The notes beneath the pieces were generated by a model that saw only the letters and a program-made list of their open reading frames with translations, had not been told where the DNA came from and made no database searches. Of a stretch of DNA of 64,000 nt, positions 26,898 through 34,371 are shown in pieces. Source of the DNA: Paludibacteraceae bacterium (lineage in GTDB: Bacteria; Bacteroidota; Bacteroidia; Bacteroidales; Paludibacteraceae). Position 1 is the stretch's first letter; the number at the start of each line of letters is the position of its first letter. Both the position numbers and the translations under genes were made by a program. The stretch covers positions 1-64,000 of the forward strand of contig JAFPYI010000016.1 in assembly GCA_017412245.1 (NCBI GenBank), given 5' to 3'.

Positions 26898-27609
26898 TTT
26901 CCATGGTTCGCAAACGCAACCTAATGGTGTTACGGTTCAAGAGGTGATGGAGCAAGCCTTCGCCACTATTCTTCGTACGCCTGTCAGTTTGACTTTTGCC
27001 GGACGCACGGACGCAGGAGTTCATGCAGAGTGTATGGTGGCGCATTTTGACACAGTCAAACCTATTCCGGTGAACTTTGCCTCACGGCTGAATAATCTCT
27101 TGCCGGCAGCAATTGCCATTGCGTCCATCCGCAGAGTGCAAGATGACGCACATGCGCGTTTTGACGCTACGGCACGCACGTACCATTATAGAATCAGCAC
27201 ACGCAAAGACCCTTTCACGCATCTCTATCGCACACGCGTAAAAGACGGTTTGGATTTCGAGGCAATGAACAAAGCCGCCCAACGGCTGTTAGGCAAACAG
27301 GATTTCGCTTCTTTCTGTCGCGTCCATACGGATGTCAAGACCACTCTTTGCGATGTGAAAGAGGCCTATTGGGTGCAAGAGAACGAACACGAAGCAACAT
27401 TCGTGATTACAGCAGACCGATTTTTGCGAAACATGGTTCGTGCCGTTGTGGGAACATTGTTTGAAGTGGGTTATGGCAAGATGACAGAAGAACAATTGGC
27501 AAATATCATCGCTGCTCATGACCGCAAATGCGCAGGACATTCTGCACCGGCTGAAGGACTGTTTTTAGTGAATATACAATATCTAAATACTATTTATCAT
27601 GAAGAGTAA
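26860..27609 (+). CDS. truA: tRNA pseudouridine synthase A
   Basis: TruA converts U38-U40 of tRNA anticodon stems to pseudouridine. The catalytic Asp is D51 in FAGRTDAGVHA, and the downstream conserved blocks DDAHARFDATARTYHYRI and FLRNMVRAVVGTLFEVG are present. The length of 249 residues is normal. The gene overlaps the flippase by 38 bases and the GH28 gene by 11 bases, so it is embedded in a compact unit. Confidence 0.95.
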   Translation: MRYFIQFSYDGSNFHGSQTQPNGVTVQEVMEQAFATILRTPVSLTFAGRTDAGVHAECMVAHFDTVKPIPVNFASRLNNLLPAAIAIASIRRVQDDAHARFDATARTYHYRISTRKDPFTHLYRTRVKDGLDFEAMNKAAQRLLGKQDFASFCRVHTDVKTTLCDVKEAYWVQENEHEATFVITADRFLRNMVRAVVGTLFEVGYGKMTEEQLANIIAAHDRKCAGHSAPAEGLFLVNIQYLNTIYHEE

Positions 27610-29146
27610 ATTTACTCCCACGCTATTATTAGCGCTCATTTTATGTGCTTGTTCAACAGCACAACCGTACCAAAACACAACTCAACGTGACATTGATGCT
27701 TTGACGAATAAAGCATGTTTTGCTATGCCGCAAGTAAAAGTTCCTTCCTTCCCTAACCGCAGTTACAATATCTTGGATTACGGAGCAGATCCTTCCGGTG
27801 TTGCGCTTGCCACTGAGGCTATTCAAAAAGCCATTGACGAGTGTACGAACGCAGGCGGAGGAACAGTTATCATCCCTGCAGGAATTTATACCACAGGTCC
27901 TATCCAATTAAAATCCAATGTACGGTTGTACACCGAGCCGAATAGTCTTGTCGTCTTCTCGCACGATTTGGATCTGTACGAGATTTATGACACGTGGTTT
28001 GAAGGTATTCCTACCAAGCGTTGCACAAGTCCTATCAATGCTTTCAATGCAGAGAATATTGCTATTACCGGCGAAGGTTCATTCAACGGCAACGGCGATT
28101 GGTGGAGACCGCTGAAGAAGAACAAGATGGCTGCCGGTCAATGGAAAGAGCATCTGCTGAAAGGCGGTGTGGTAACCGAAAAAGGTATCTGGTATCCGGA
28201 TAGTGCTTCTATTTTGGCACAGACCTATTGCGAAGACCAAAACGTGCCAGTCATCAACGATGATGCTTTGTGGCAGAAAGTAAAATCGTTCCTACGCCCG
28301 GTGATGATTCATTTCGTAGGATGCAAGAATATCTTGCTGGAAGGTGTTACATTCGAAAACTCGCCTGCATGGAATATCCATCCTATGTGCTGCGAGAATC
28401 TTATTCTGCGTGATTTGAATGTCCGCAACCCGTGGTACAGTCAAAATGGCGACGGTGTGGATGTAGAGAGTTGCAAGAATGTAGTTATTTCTCACTGCTC
28501 GTTTGATGTGGGCGACGATGCTATCTGCATGAAGTCCGGAAAGAACGCTCCGGGACGAGAGAGAGGTATTCCTACTGAAAACGTAGTGGTTGATGACTGT
28601 ACGGTTTATCACGGTCACGGCGGATTTGTATGCGGTTCCGAGATGTCCGGAGGCATCAAGAATGTGCAAGTCAGCAATAATCTCTATATTGGTACAGACG
28701 TAGGTCTGCGTTTCAAGTCCACACGTGGTCGTGGAGGCGTGGTGGAAAATATCTTCATCAAAGGCATCAACATGATTAATATTCCTAACGAAGGTTTGCT
28801 TTTCGACCTTTTCTACGGTGGTAAAGGTGCAGGCGAAGAGACGGAAGAAGAAATTGCCGCTCGTATGAATGCCGCAGCGCCGGAAGTGAGCGAAGAGACA
28901 CCTGCATTCCGAAATATCGTTATTGAAGACGTGAACGGTTTGAATCTCAAACGGGCTATCTATTTCAACGGTCTGCCGGAGATGAAGATTCAAAATGTCA
29001 CATTGCGCAATATTACTATGACGGCTACTGACGGAGCACTCTTCCGTCAAACGGATGGCCTGACAGTGGAGAATGTAGATATTCATCCCGCTCAAGGCGA
29101 ACCTTTCACATTAGCGCCGAGCGTAGAAAATGTGTCGTTCAAATAA
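27599..29146 (+). CDS. GH28 polygalacturonase lipoprotein
   Basis: The 515-residue protein begins with a lipoprotein signal (LLLALILCACST) and a pectate-lyase-like edge (YNILDYGADPSGVALATEAI). The GH28 active site is visible: NGDGVDVESC, VGDDAICMKSG, GHGGFVCGSE and RFKSTRGRGG. The enzyme hydrolyses galacturonan-type pectin, probably at the cell surface. It is coupled to truA upstream (11-base overlap) and DUF4861 downstream (17-base overlap). The pectinesterase at 13.3 kb could act before it on the same polymer. Confidence 0.9.
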   Translation: MKSKFTPTLLLALILCACSTAQPYQNTTQRDIDALTNKACFAMPQVKVPSFPNRSYNILDYGADPSGVALATEAIQKAIDECTNAGGGTVIIPAGIYTTGPIQLKSNVRLYTEPNSLVVFSHDLDLYEIYDTWFEGIPTKRCTSPINAFNAENIAITGEGSFNGNGDWWRPLKKNKMAAGQWKEHLLKGGVVTEKGIWYPDSASILAQTYCEDQNVPVINDDALWQKVKSFLRPVMIHFVGCKNILLEGVTFENSPAWNIHPMCCENLILRDLNVRNPWYSQNGDGVDVESCKNVVISHCSFDVGDDAICMKSGKNAPGRERGIPTENVVVDDCTVYHGHGGFVCGSEMSGGIKNVQVSNNLYIGTDVGLRFKSTRGRGGVVENIFIKGINMINIPNEGLLFDLFYGGKGAGEETEEEIAARMNAAAPEVSEETPAFRNIVIEDVNGLNLKRAIYFNGLPEMKIQNVTLRNITMTATDGALFRQTDGLTVENVDIHPAQGEPFTLAPSVENVSFK

Positions 29147-30224
29147 ATATCTTTTCGGGTTCTCTGTTATAGTTTTGCTGCTCGCGGGTTGTAGTCCGCG
29201 GGTAGCAACTTCTTTTTGGAGGATTGGCACACCTGCTGATTCCACGAAAGAAGGTTACCGGGTTATTTATGCTGAAGGCAAGACTCGGCATTGTTTTCCT
29301 GTTACTACATGGATTGATGATTTCCCTTCCCTTCAGATGGAGGATTGCCTTGACTTGGCAATCCGAACGGCCGGAGCAGCGGGGAGCGTCGCTCCAACCA
29401 GAACGGACAGGGGTAGGCCGGACACATACCATTCGCTTCATCATCACGGCGTAGCCGTAGAAAGCGAACTGATGGCCTATCGCATTTATTTCGATAAGAA
29501 ACAAACGATTGACCCTTATTGCAAACGCACGCCGCAACTGGAACTGGCAACGAGTTTCTGGTATCCGAACGACAGTCTGCTTGCAGCCGGTTTTGGCGAT
29601 GATATTCTTCGTGTGAGCGGAACAGTCGGTGTCGGAAGTGTGAAATACTGGAACGGTCAAAAACACACGCATATTGAGCCTGTTTCGCAACGCAGCCAAA
29701 GGATTGTTCGCCAAACGAGAAACAGCGCCACGATTGAAGTTGCCGTTCAAGACTGGCAAGTAGAGGATAAAAATATCGATATGCAAGTACAATACACTAT
29801 GCTTGCAGGTCATCGTGATTTGCGCTGTGATGTTTTCCTTTCTCAACCTGTTGAAGGTCTGTGTACAGGCGTTCAGTCTATTCCGGCAAAAAAACTGCCG
29901 AATGACAGTCTGTGGCTGTGCGAAGAGTTGGAGAACGGTGTTCTTTTGGCTTCGTGGGGCACAGACTGGCCGGTGAACGACAGCGCCAAATATGCAAAAG
30001 AGACAGTGGGCCTGGCGGTCTTTATTCCTAATAAATATGCAGGCGCACGCGTACGCGACAAACAGAACAATTTGTGCCTTTTGCAGCAATCAGCAGCCGG
30101 CAATCAGTATTCTGCGCATTTCTATCTCACCTGTTGCGGAGCGACAAAAGAAAACCAACCCGTGGCAACGAATGCTACAGATTGGTATATTTATGTTCGC
30201 CGTTGGGCTGCGAAACTTCGATAA
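29130..30224 (+). CDS. DUF4861 family lipoprotein
   Basis: This 364-residue lipoprotein (lipobox VLLLAGCSP) matches DUF4861 in HHHGVAVESELMAYRIYFD, NDSLLAAGFGDDILRVSG and VGVGSVKYWNGQKHTHIEPV. DUF4861 genes often sit in pectin or rhamnogalacturonan utilisation loci, but no reaction is established. It overlaps the GH28 gene by 17 bases. Residues about 80-100 (AGAAGSVAPTRTDRGRP) are locally more GC-rich than the rest and include the palindrome GGAGCGTCGCTCC (29383-29395), possibly an inserted repeat. A long antisense frame here is a shadow. Confidence 0.85.
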   Translation: MCRSNKYLFGFSVIVLLLAGCSPRVATSFWRIGTPADSTKEGYRVIYAEGKTRHCFPVTTWIDDFPSLQMEDCLDLAIRTAGAAGSVAPTRTDRGRPDTYHSLHHHGVAVESELMAYRIYFDKKQTIDPYCKRTPQLELATSFWYPNDSLLAAGFGDDILRVSGTVGVGSVKYWNGQKHTHIEPVSQRSQRIVRQTRNSATIEVAVQDWQVEDKNIDMQVQYTMLAGHRDLRCDVFLSQPVEGLCTGVQSIPAKKLPNDSLWLCEELENGVLLASWGTDWPVNDSAKYAKETVGLAVFIPNKYAGARVRDKQNNLCLLQQSAAGNQYSAHFYLTCCGATKENQPVATNATDWYIYVRRWAAKLR

Positions 30225-30226
30225 TC

Positions 30227-30751
30227 TTATTGCAATTCCACTTTCAGGCAATTACACGGTGCTTCGGTCGTGAATTGCATTTCTCGTATATAGAAATCGG
30301 TTGAACCGCGACTGATACGAATGTAGTATTTTCCGGTCGTCGGCAAGATATATACACGTCTTCCGGCGATGGAGGAAGCGTCTGCAGCAAGCGTCGTGAA
30401 TGTACTTCCGTCCGTCGAATAAGAGAACGTCATATCTGCTACGTTCGTTGGCGAATAGCGAAAAGCCACAGCCTTCAAGTCTTCGATAGCCGATGTCTGC
30501 ACTTTCGCAGAAGAGCCTGTCAAACAAATGTTAATCAAAGAGCCAGAAATATCAAACTTCGCCGTTCCTCCGGAGCAGGTATAAGTCACAAAATCCGTTG
30601 TACCGGTTTTGTTTGAATTGGAGAACGTCAATGTCTCGGCAACCGCCATTGCGTTTAAGTCTTGCGTGGTAATCACCTCTGCAGCCCTGCTAAATGCAGG
30701 ACTGAGGGTGATAAGGCAAATCAGTAGTGAGTAATAGTTAAAAAGTTTCAT
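30227..30751 (-). CDS. Hypothetical secreted beta-rich protein
   Basis: The 174-residue product has a signal peptide (YYSLLICLITLSPAFSRA) and a Ser/Thr-rich beta-strand body (SYSTDGSTFTTLAADASS, TGKYYIRISRGSTDFYI). It resembles the beta modules between the InlB repeats of the C10 protease. No C-terminal tag is present. It begins two bases after the M6 protease stop, which makes it a probable co-translated partner. Its stop nearly abuts the convergent DUF4861 stop with no terminator visible. Function unknown. Confidence 0.65.
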   Translation of the reverse strand: MKLFNYYSLLICLITLSPAFSRAAEVITTQDLNAMAVAETLTFSNSNKTGTTDFVTYTCSGGTAKFDISGSLINICLTGSSAKVQTSAIEDLKAVAFRYSPTNVADMTFSYSTDGSTFTTLAADASSIAGRRVYILPTTGKYYIRISRGSTDFYIREMQFTTEAPCNCLKVELQ

Positions 30752-30753
30752 AT

Positions 30754-32493
30754 TTATTTATACACAGCGTGATAAGTTGTGTTCGTGGTTACTTTCTTTC
30801 CGTCAGCGGATTCAAAAAAGTCCTCGGGTTTAACAAACGGATCAGCCCAATTCTCTTCTTCCGTCCAGCCGATGATCTCTGCGTCGTCTTCGCAAGGTTC
30901 AACTAACGTTGCCGGCAATTCCAAAGCATCACGCGAATTATAGACTTGTGTCTCTACAATTTCTCCGTTCGCCATCCATGTAATCGTCGGCTCTACAGCG
31001 TCTTGGATATACACCAGCGAAACCGTTTGTCCGTCTTTCGTTATCTCGCGCAGCGGTTTGTCTGCTACCACAACACATGAATCCAATTCTCCGTACGGGA
31101 ACACATTTTTCGCGCCGTAGGAAGCACCTACTTTCTTTCCGTTGGAGCAAACAAGTGTGTATCTCGGTTTGTTGGCAACGCCGTTTGGAGTATTGTTCAT
31201 CCATGCGTTAGCATTGAAATCCACTTTCCAGATGACCAATCCTTCAGCAGGAATATCTCTATCCCAGCCTTGTTTTTGGCGATTCTCGAAATAATAACTC
31301 AATCCTTCATCCGTAGCCTCTTTTTGTGCGCCGGAGGCATTGAATTGATAAGCTTTGTATCCTTGTAAACCATTGGCAGTCAGTTCTATATACTGACCGT
31401 TGGTGCCAAGATTTTCCGGAGTTAACCATCCGAAGAAATATTTCTCCCACGGGCTGTAGTTCGGTGGACAGTGTCCTCCACCGTTGTATGCTCCGCCATC
31501 CATCACATCCCATTCGTTCGGCGTTAGTTGTTGGGTATAATTCGTGCCGTACGCAATATCATAGAAATCCGGCAGACCCATCACGTGGCCGAACTCATGC
31601 ACGAGTGTACCTATTCCGCCAAAAGCAGTGCCTGTCATTTCTGCGGACATTGCGTAGTTATTGATGTATTTTCCGTCCACTTTGGCTTGACTGCGTTTGT
31701 AAGTACACATGCCATAATAGATAGCTGACTCCACTTCCCAGTTATGCGGCCAAATGGTCTTTGAACTGGCACCATCTGCTTGTCCGCGTCCGGCGTAGAT
31801 GACATATACGAAATCGACATAACCGTCGTTATCGGAGTCGTATTGCGTGAAATCAATATTGTATTGTTGGTTCGCGAGCAGACAAGCTTCCACAACTGCA
31901 TCGGTTGCCAAAGTATCTGTTCCTTCATCTTGACCCACTAAATCAGTTCCGTAGTGCGCATAGTTATGACTCAATGTCACAGGTCCGTACACATCAAATA
32001 TCGGACGATATTTGCCGTGCGATTGGTCCGCGAAATACTGTGCTGCGGAAGGATATTTAACGCCTCCGTACGAATTCACGGTGCAGTTATCAGAGTTACA
32101 CAGTTCATCAAAAACCGCCTGTGTGTGCGCTGCTCTCATCGTTGTACCGTCAAAATTCGCCAGGATGACTACTCCACGCGGAGCAAGGTTTGGCTCCACG
32201 CCTACAGCGGCTTGTGCTTTGCGAGCGTTACGACGCGCTTGGACGGCATTGCGTTTGGATATAAACTCTTCTGCTGTCGGCGCTTCGCCTACTACTTCGA
32301 ACATTCCGTTCACTTCACGCACGCGTTGTCCGTCACGATTAACCCAGAAATGGCAGAACTCATCGCCCACGAGTTGTAACTCAACGGTTGTGCCGTCTGC
32401 TTGTTCTATTTGTTGCCATCCGCGCTTTGCCGGAACAGCATTAGCCGACATAGCAGCAGCAATAAATAATATAATGATTTGTATTTTTTTCAT
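30754..32493 (-). CDS. Secreted M6-family metalloprotease with InlB-type repeat
   Basis: The 579-residue protease has a signal peptide (IIILFIAAAMSANA), an M6 propeptide (residues about 22-90, with LVGDEFCHFWVNRDGQ), a calcium-type loop DSDNDGYVDF near 219-228 and the zinc site HEFGHVMGLPDFYD at 299-312. A Flg_new/InlB-type repeat ends the protein (YHAVYK), with no tag after it. M6 enzymes (immune inhibitor A-like) degrade host or food proteins outside the cell. It is the middle gene of a three-gene unit with the 142-residue tagged protein upstream and the 174-residue protein downstream. Confidence 0.88.
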   Translation of the reverse strand: MKKIQIIILFIAAAMSANAVPAKRGWQQIEQADGTTVELQLVGDEFCHFWVNRDGQRVREVNGMFEVVGEAPTAEEFISKRNAVQARRNARKAQAAVGVEPNLAPRGVVILANFDGTTMRAAHTQAVFDELCNSDNCTVNSYGGVKYPSAAQYFADQSHGKYRPIFDVYGPVTLSHNYAHYGTDLVGQDEGTDTLATDAVVEACLLANQQYNIDFTQYDSDNDGYVDFVYVIYAGRGQADGASSKTIWPHNWEVESAIYYGMCTYKRSQAKVDGKYINNYAMSAEMTGTAFGGIGTLVHEFGHVMGLPDFYDIAYGTNYTQQLTPNEWDVMDGGAYNGGGHCPPNYSPWEKYFFGWLTPENLGTNGQYIELTANGLQGYKAYQFNASGAQKEATDEGLSYYFENRQKQGWDRDIPAEGLVIWKVDFNANAWMNNTPNGVANKPRYTLVCSNGKKVGASYGAKNVFPYGELDSCVVVADKPLREITKDGQTVSLVYIQDAVEPTITWMANGEIVETQVYNSRDALELPATLVEPCEDDAEIIGWTEEENWADPFVKPEDFFESADGKKVTTNTTYHAVYK

Positions 32494-32546
32494 ATCTATA
32501 ATTTTTACTTATATTTTATATTTTTACTCCCTTCCTTTTAGACGGA

Positions 32547-32565
32547 GAATGTCCAGTGAACATTC
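32547..32565. promoter_or_regulatory. Inverted repeat upstream of M6 protease
   Basis: GAATGTCCAGTGAACATTC is a near-perfect dyad (8 of 9 bases pair around one central base). It lies between the 142-residue gene and the M6 gene and could be an operator or an RNA hairpin that tunes the downstream gene. Confidence 0.4.
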
Positions 32566-32594
32566 GAATCGAGACAGGTTGGGGTTAGGCTTTT

Positions 32595-33023
32595 TCACTT
32601 TAGCCCTTCGGGCGCAATTTTCACTTTAGCTCCTAATACGTTATAGATCACTCCGTTACTCTCAATCAGCAATTGTCCGTCGCGGATGAACTTACGGTTT
32701 TTCGATTTGTTCTCGCCGTTTGCATCTTCTATACCTTCTTTGATATCTTTGAAGAGAGGCACAAGCACTACATCTTCAGCAGGCATGGTAAAGAGACCGC
32801 TGGGATAATAAATCTCACCGTTATACTGCCATCCCATGAACCATTGCAATGGAATATTCGGTTGACCGGATGACAATCTTACTTTCTCGCCTGCAGCATA
32901 TCTCGGCGCCTCGCAAGCGGTCTTCATGTATGGGAAACCTTCGTATGTCAATGTGTAGGTCTGCCCCATTGCTGCCAGACTCATAAAGAGCACCAGACAG
33001 CTCAACAACATTTTTTTATTCAT
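32595..33023 (-). CDS. Small secreted protein with InlB-like repeat and C-terminal tag
   Basis: The 142-residue protein has a signal peptide (LLSCLVLFMSLAAMG), one InlB/Flg_new-like repeat (YTLTYEGFPYMKTACE to VVLVPLFKD) and the shared tag (FIRDGQLLIESNGVIYNVLG plus AKVK). Seven extra residues, IAPEGLK, follow the tag. They are encoded by GCGCCCGAAGGGC, a repeat also seen at 6868, bounded by two direct copies of TTTTCACTTTAGC (32592-32604 and 32618-32630), so the tail was probably lengthened by a repeat event. The first gene of the M6 unit. Role unknown; perhaps a surface adhesin-like module. Confidence 0.7.
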   Translation of the reverse strand: MNKKMLLSCLVLFMSLAAMGQTYTLTYEGFPYMKTACEAPRYAAGEKVRLSSGQPNIPLQWFMGWQYNGEIYYPSGLFTMPAEDVVLVPLFKDIKEGIEDANGENKSKNRKFIRDGQLLIESNGVIYNVLGAKVKIAPEGLK

Positions 33024-33096
33024 TTTTAAGTTCTAAAATTAATATATTTATTAGATTTTAATTGGTTATCTTGCAAAATTCGTGCAAAACAGCCTG

Positions 33097-33128
33097 CAAA
33101 GGTACGACAATTTTTGCATTTATGCAAA
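33097..33128 (-). promoter_or_regulatory. Promoter of the M6 protease unit
   Basis: Read on the minus strand, TTTG (33128-33125) is followed after 20 bases by TACCTTTG (33104-33097). It is 74 bases upstream of the 142-residue gene. Confidence 0.8.
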
Positions 33129-33377
33129 TTTGGACACTTTTTTTGGGGATGTGAAGCATAAGTCTTCTCATATATAACATTACTTTTATTATTTTTTCAC
33201 TATTTTGGATACAAAAACACTAGCGGCATATAAATCCTTTTTTAATGCTATGTTTATGCTATGTATACCGTGGTTATTACGTACCATCAGCATACCGGCT
33301 TTCCGGATTTTATACGCTAAACTTGTCTTGAATACTTTTAATGGTTTTTGGTTGCCACAGTTCGTTTTCAACCAGGA

Positions 33378-33527
33378 AACCTCTCGGAAGCCTTGAAAAT
33401 ACGGGCTTGCAACGGGGTAACATTGGGTGATTATTGCGTGATTATTGTGTGATTATTGCGTGATTCGTTCAATTATCCTCACTCTGTCCTTCCGCACCGC
33501 CCGTATTTTCTACGCATCCGAGAAGTT
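33378..33527. mobile_element. MITE-like element with 29-base inverted ends
   Basis: The arms 33378-33406 and 33499-33527 are inverted copies differing at about four of 29 positions, with a 12-base perfect core (GAAAATACGGGC / GCCCGTATTTTC). The 92-base centre contains about three and a half tandem copies of TGATTATTGYG (33427-33463). No ORF is present. A non-autonomous mobile element or structured RNA are both possible. Confidence 0.5.
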
Positions 33528-33694
33528 GACTATTGCAAGGAAATAACCATTAAGCGTGTCTGTAATTAAAAATATTTTTGTTATTTTCTTCTATTTTTGT
33601 AAGCGCAAGCGCATTTTTCTATTAATACAGGTTGCGCGAAGGAAGTGTATTTTTTGCCACAAATTGTATAAAATGTGATATTTTTACAAAAAGA

Positions 33695-33726
33695 TTTGCG
33701 TATGTGCGTGAAATGTATTACCTTTG
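33695..33726 (+). promoter_or_regulatory. Promoter of ORF6N gene
   Basis: TTTG (33695-33698), 20 bases, TACCTTTG (33719-33726). It is 32 bases upstream of the ATG. Confidence 0.8.
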
Positions 33727-33758
33727 CCCCGATTTTGTAATATTGAGTTAGCAAAAGC

Positions 33759-34316
33759 ATGAATGAAGTAGTCAAATACGAGCAAGTCAAAGATGTTATT
33801 ATAACTCTTCGAGGACAGCAAGTAATCCTTGATGCCGATGTTGCACGGTTGTATGGCGTTGAAACGAAAAGAGTTAACGAGGCTGTAAAGAACAATCCTG
33901 AGAAATTCCCCAAAGATTTTATTTTTACACTTGATAATCAGGAAGTTGCAGACTTGAAGTCGAAAATTTCGACCGCAAGTTGGGGAGGCCGGAGGAATGC
34001 TCCTACTGCATTTACGGAGAGTGGATTATATATGTTGGCCACTATTCTCAAAAGTCCCCGAGCCACCCAAACAACTCTCGCTATCATTCGAGCTTTCGTC
34101 CAATTACGAAAATTAGCGCGCACTATGCAGGCGGTTGCCACAACTAAAGAGGAAGAAGAAAAGAAATCCTTACTACGGCGTAGTGGGGAATTAATGGGAG
34201 ATGTTATCGGCACGCAATTAGAAACGACAGGAACGGAAACTGAGATTGAACTCAATTTCGCGATTGTAAAAATCAAACACAAAGTCAAAAGAGGAACAAA
34301 CAAGGACAAGAAATAA
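33759..34316 (+). CDS. ORF6N domain DNA-binding protein
   Basis: The 185-residue cytosolic protein has an ORF6N domain at residues 8-95 (VIITLRGQQVILDADVARLYGVETKRVNEAVKNN is the hallmark region; also FPKDFIFTL and AFTESGLYMLATIL). ORF6N/KilA-N-type domains are common in phages and mobile elements and are thought to bind DNA. The C-terminal half is helical, with a Lys-rich tail (KVKRGTNKDKK). It has its own promoter and stands alone next to a hairpin element, so a mobile origin is plausible. No target is known. Confidence 0.85.
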   Translation: MNEVVKYEQVKDVIITLRGQQVILDADVARLYGVETKRVNEAVKNNPEKFPKDFIFTLDNQEVADLKSKISTASWGGRRNAPTAFTESGLYMLATILKSPRATQTTLAIIRAFVQLRKLARTMQAVATTKEEEEKKSLLRRSGELMGDVIGTQLETTGTETEIELNFAIVKIKHKVKRGTNKDKK

Positions 34317-34371
34317 ACAAAACAAATCAACCCAAATAAACTTTTTATTAATCCCTAAAATCAAAAACAAA

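Larger units (their letters stand above)
33024..33758. other. Non-coding region between divergent genes
   Basis: These 735 bases contain no convincing gene. They hold the minus-strand promoter at 33097-33128, a hairpin element at 33378-33527 and the plus-strand promoter at 33695-33726. The rest, including the AT-rich 33130-33370, shows nothing recognisable; short frames there look random. Confidence 0.6.

Noticed and set aside
29139..30089. Long antisense open frame over the DUF4861 gene
   Set aside because: It has no signal, promoter or family pattern; the plus-strand frame has a lipobox and clear DUF4861 motifs.
33378..33527. Integron attC-like site
   Set aside because: The RYYYAAC and GTTRRRY core sites are absent, although the arms form a large inverted repeat.
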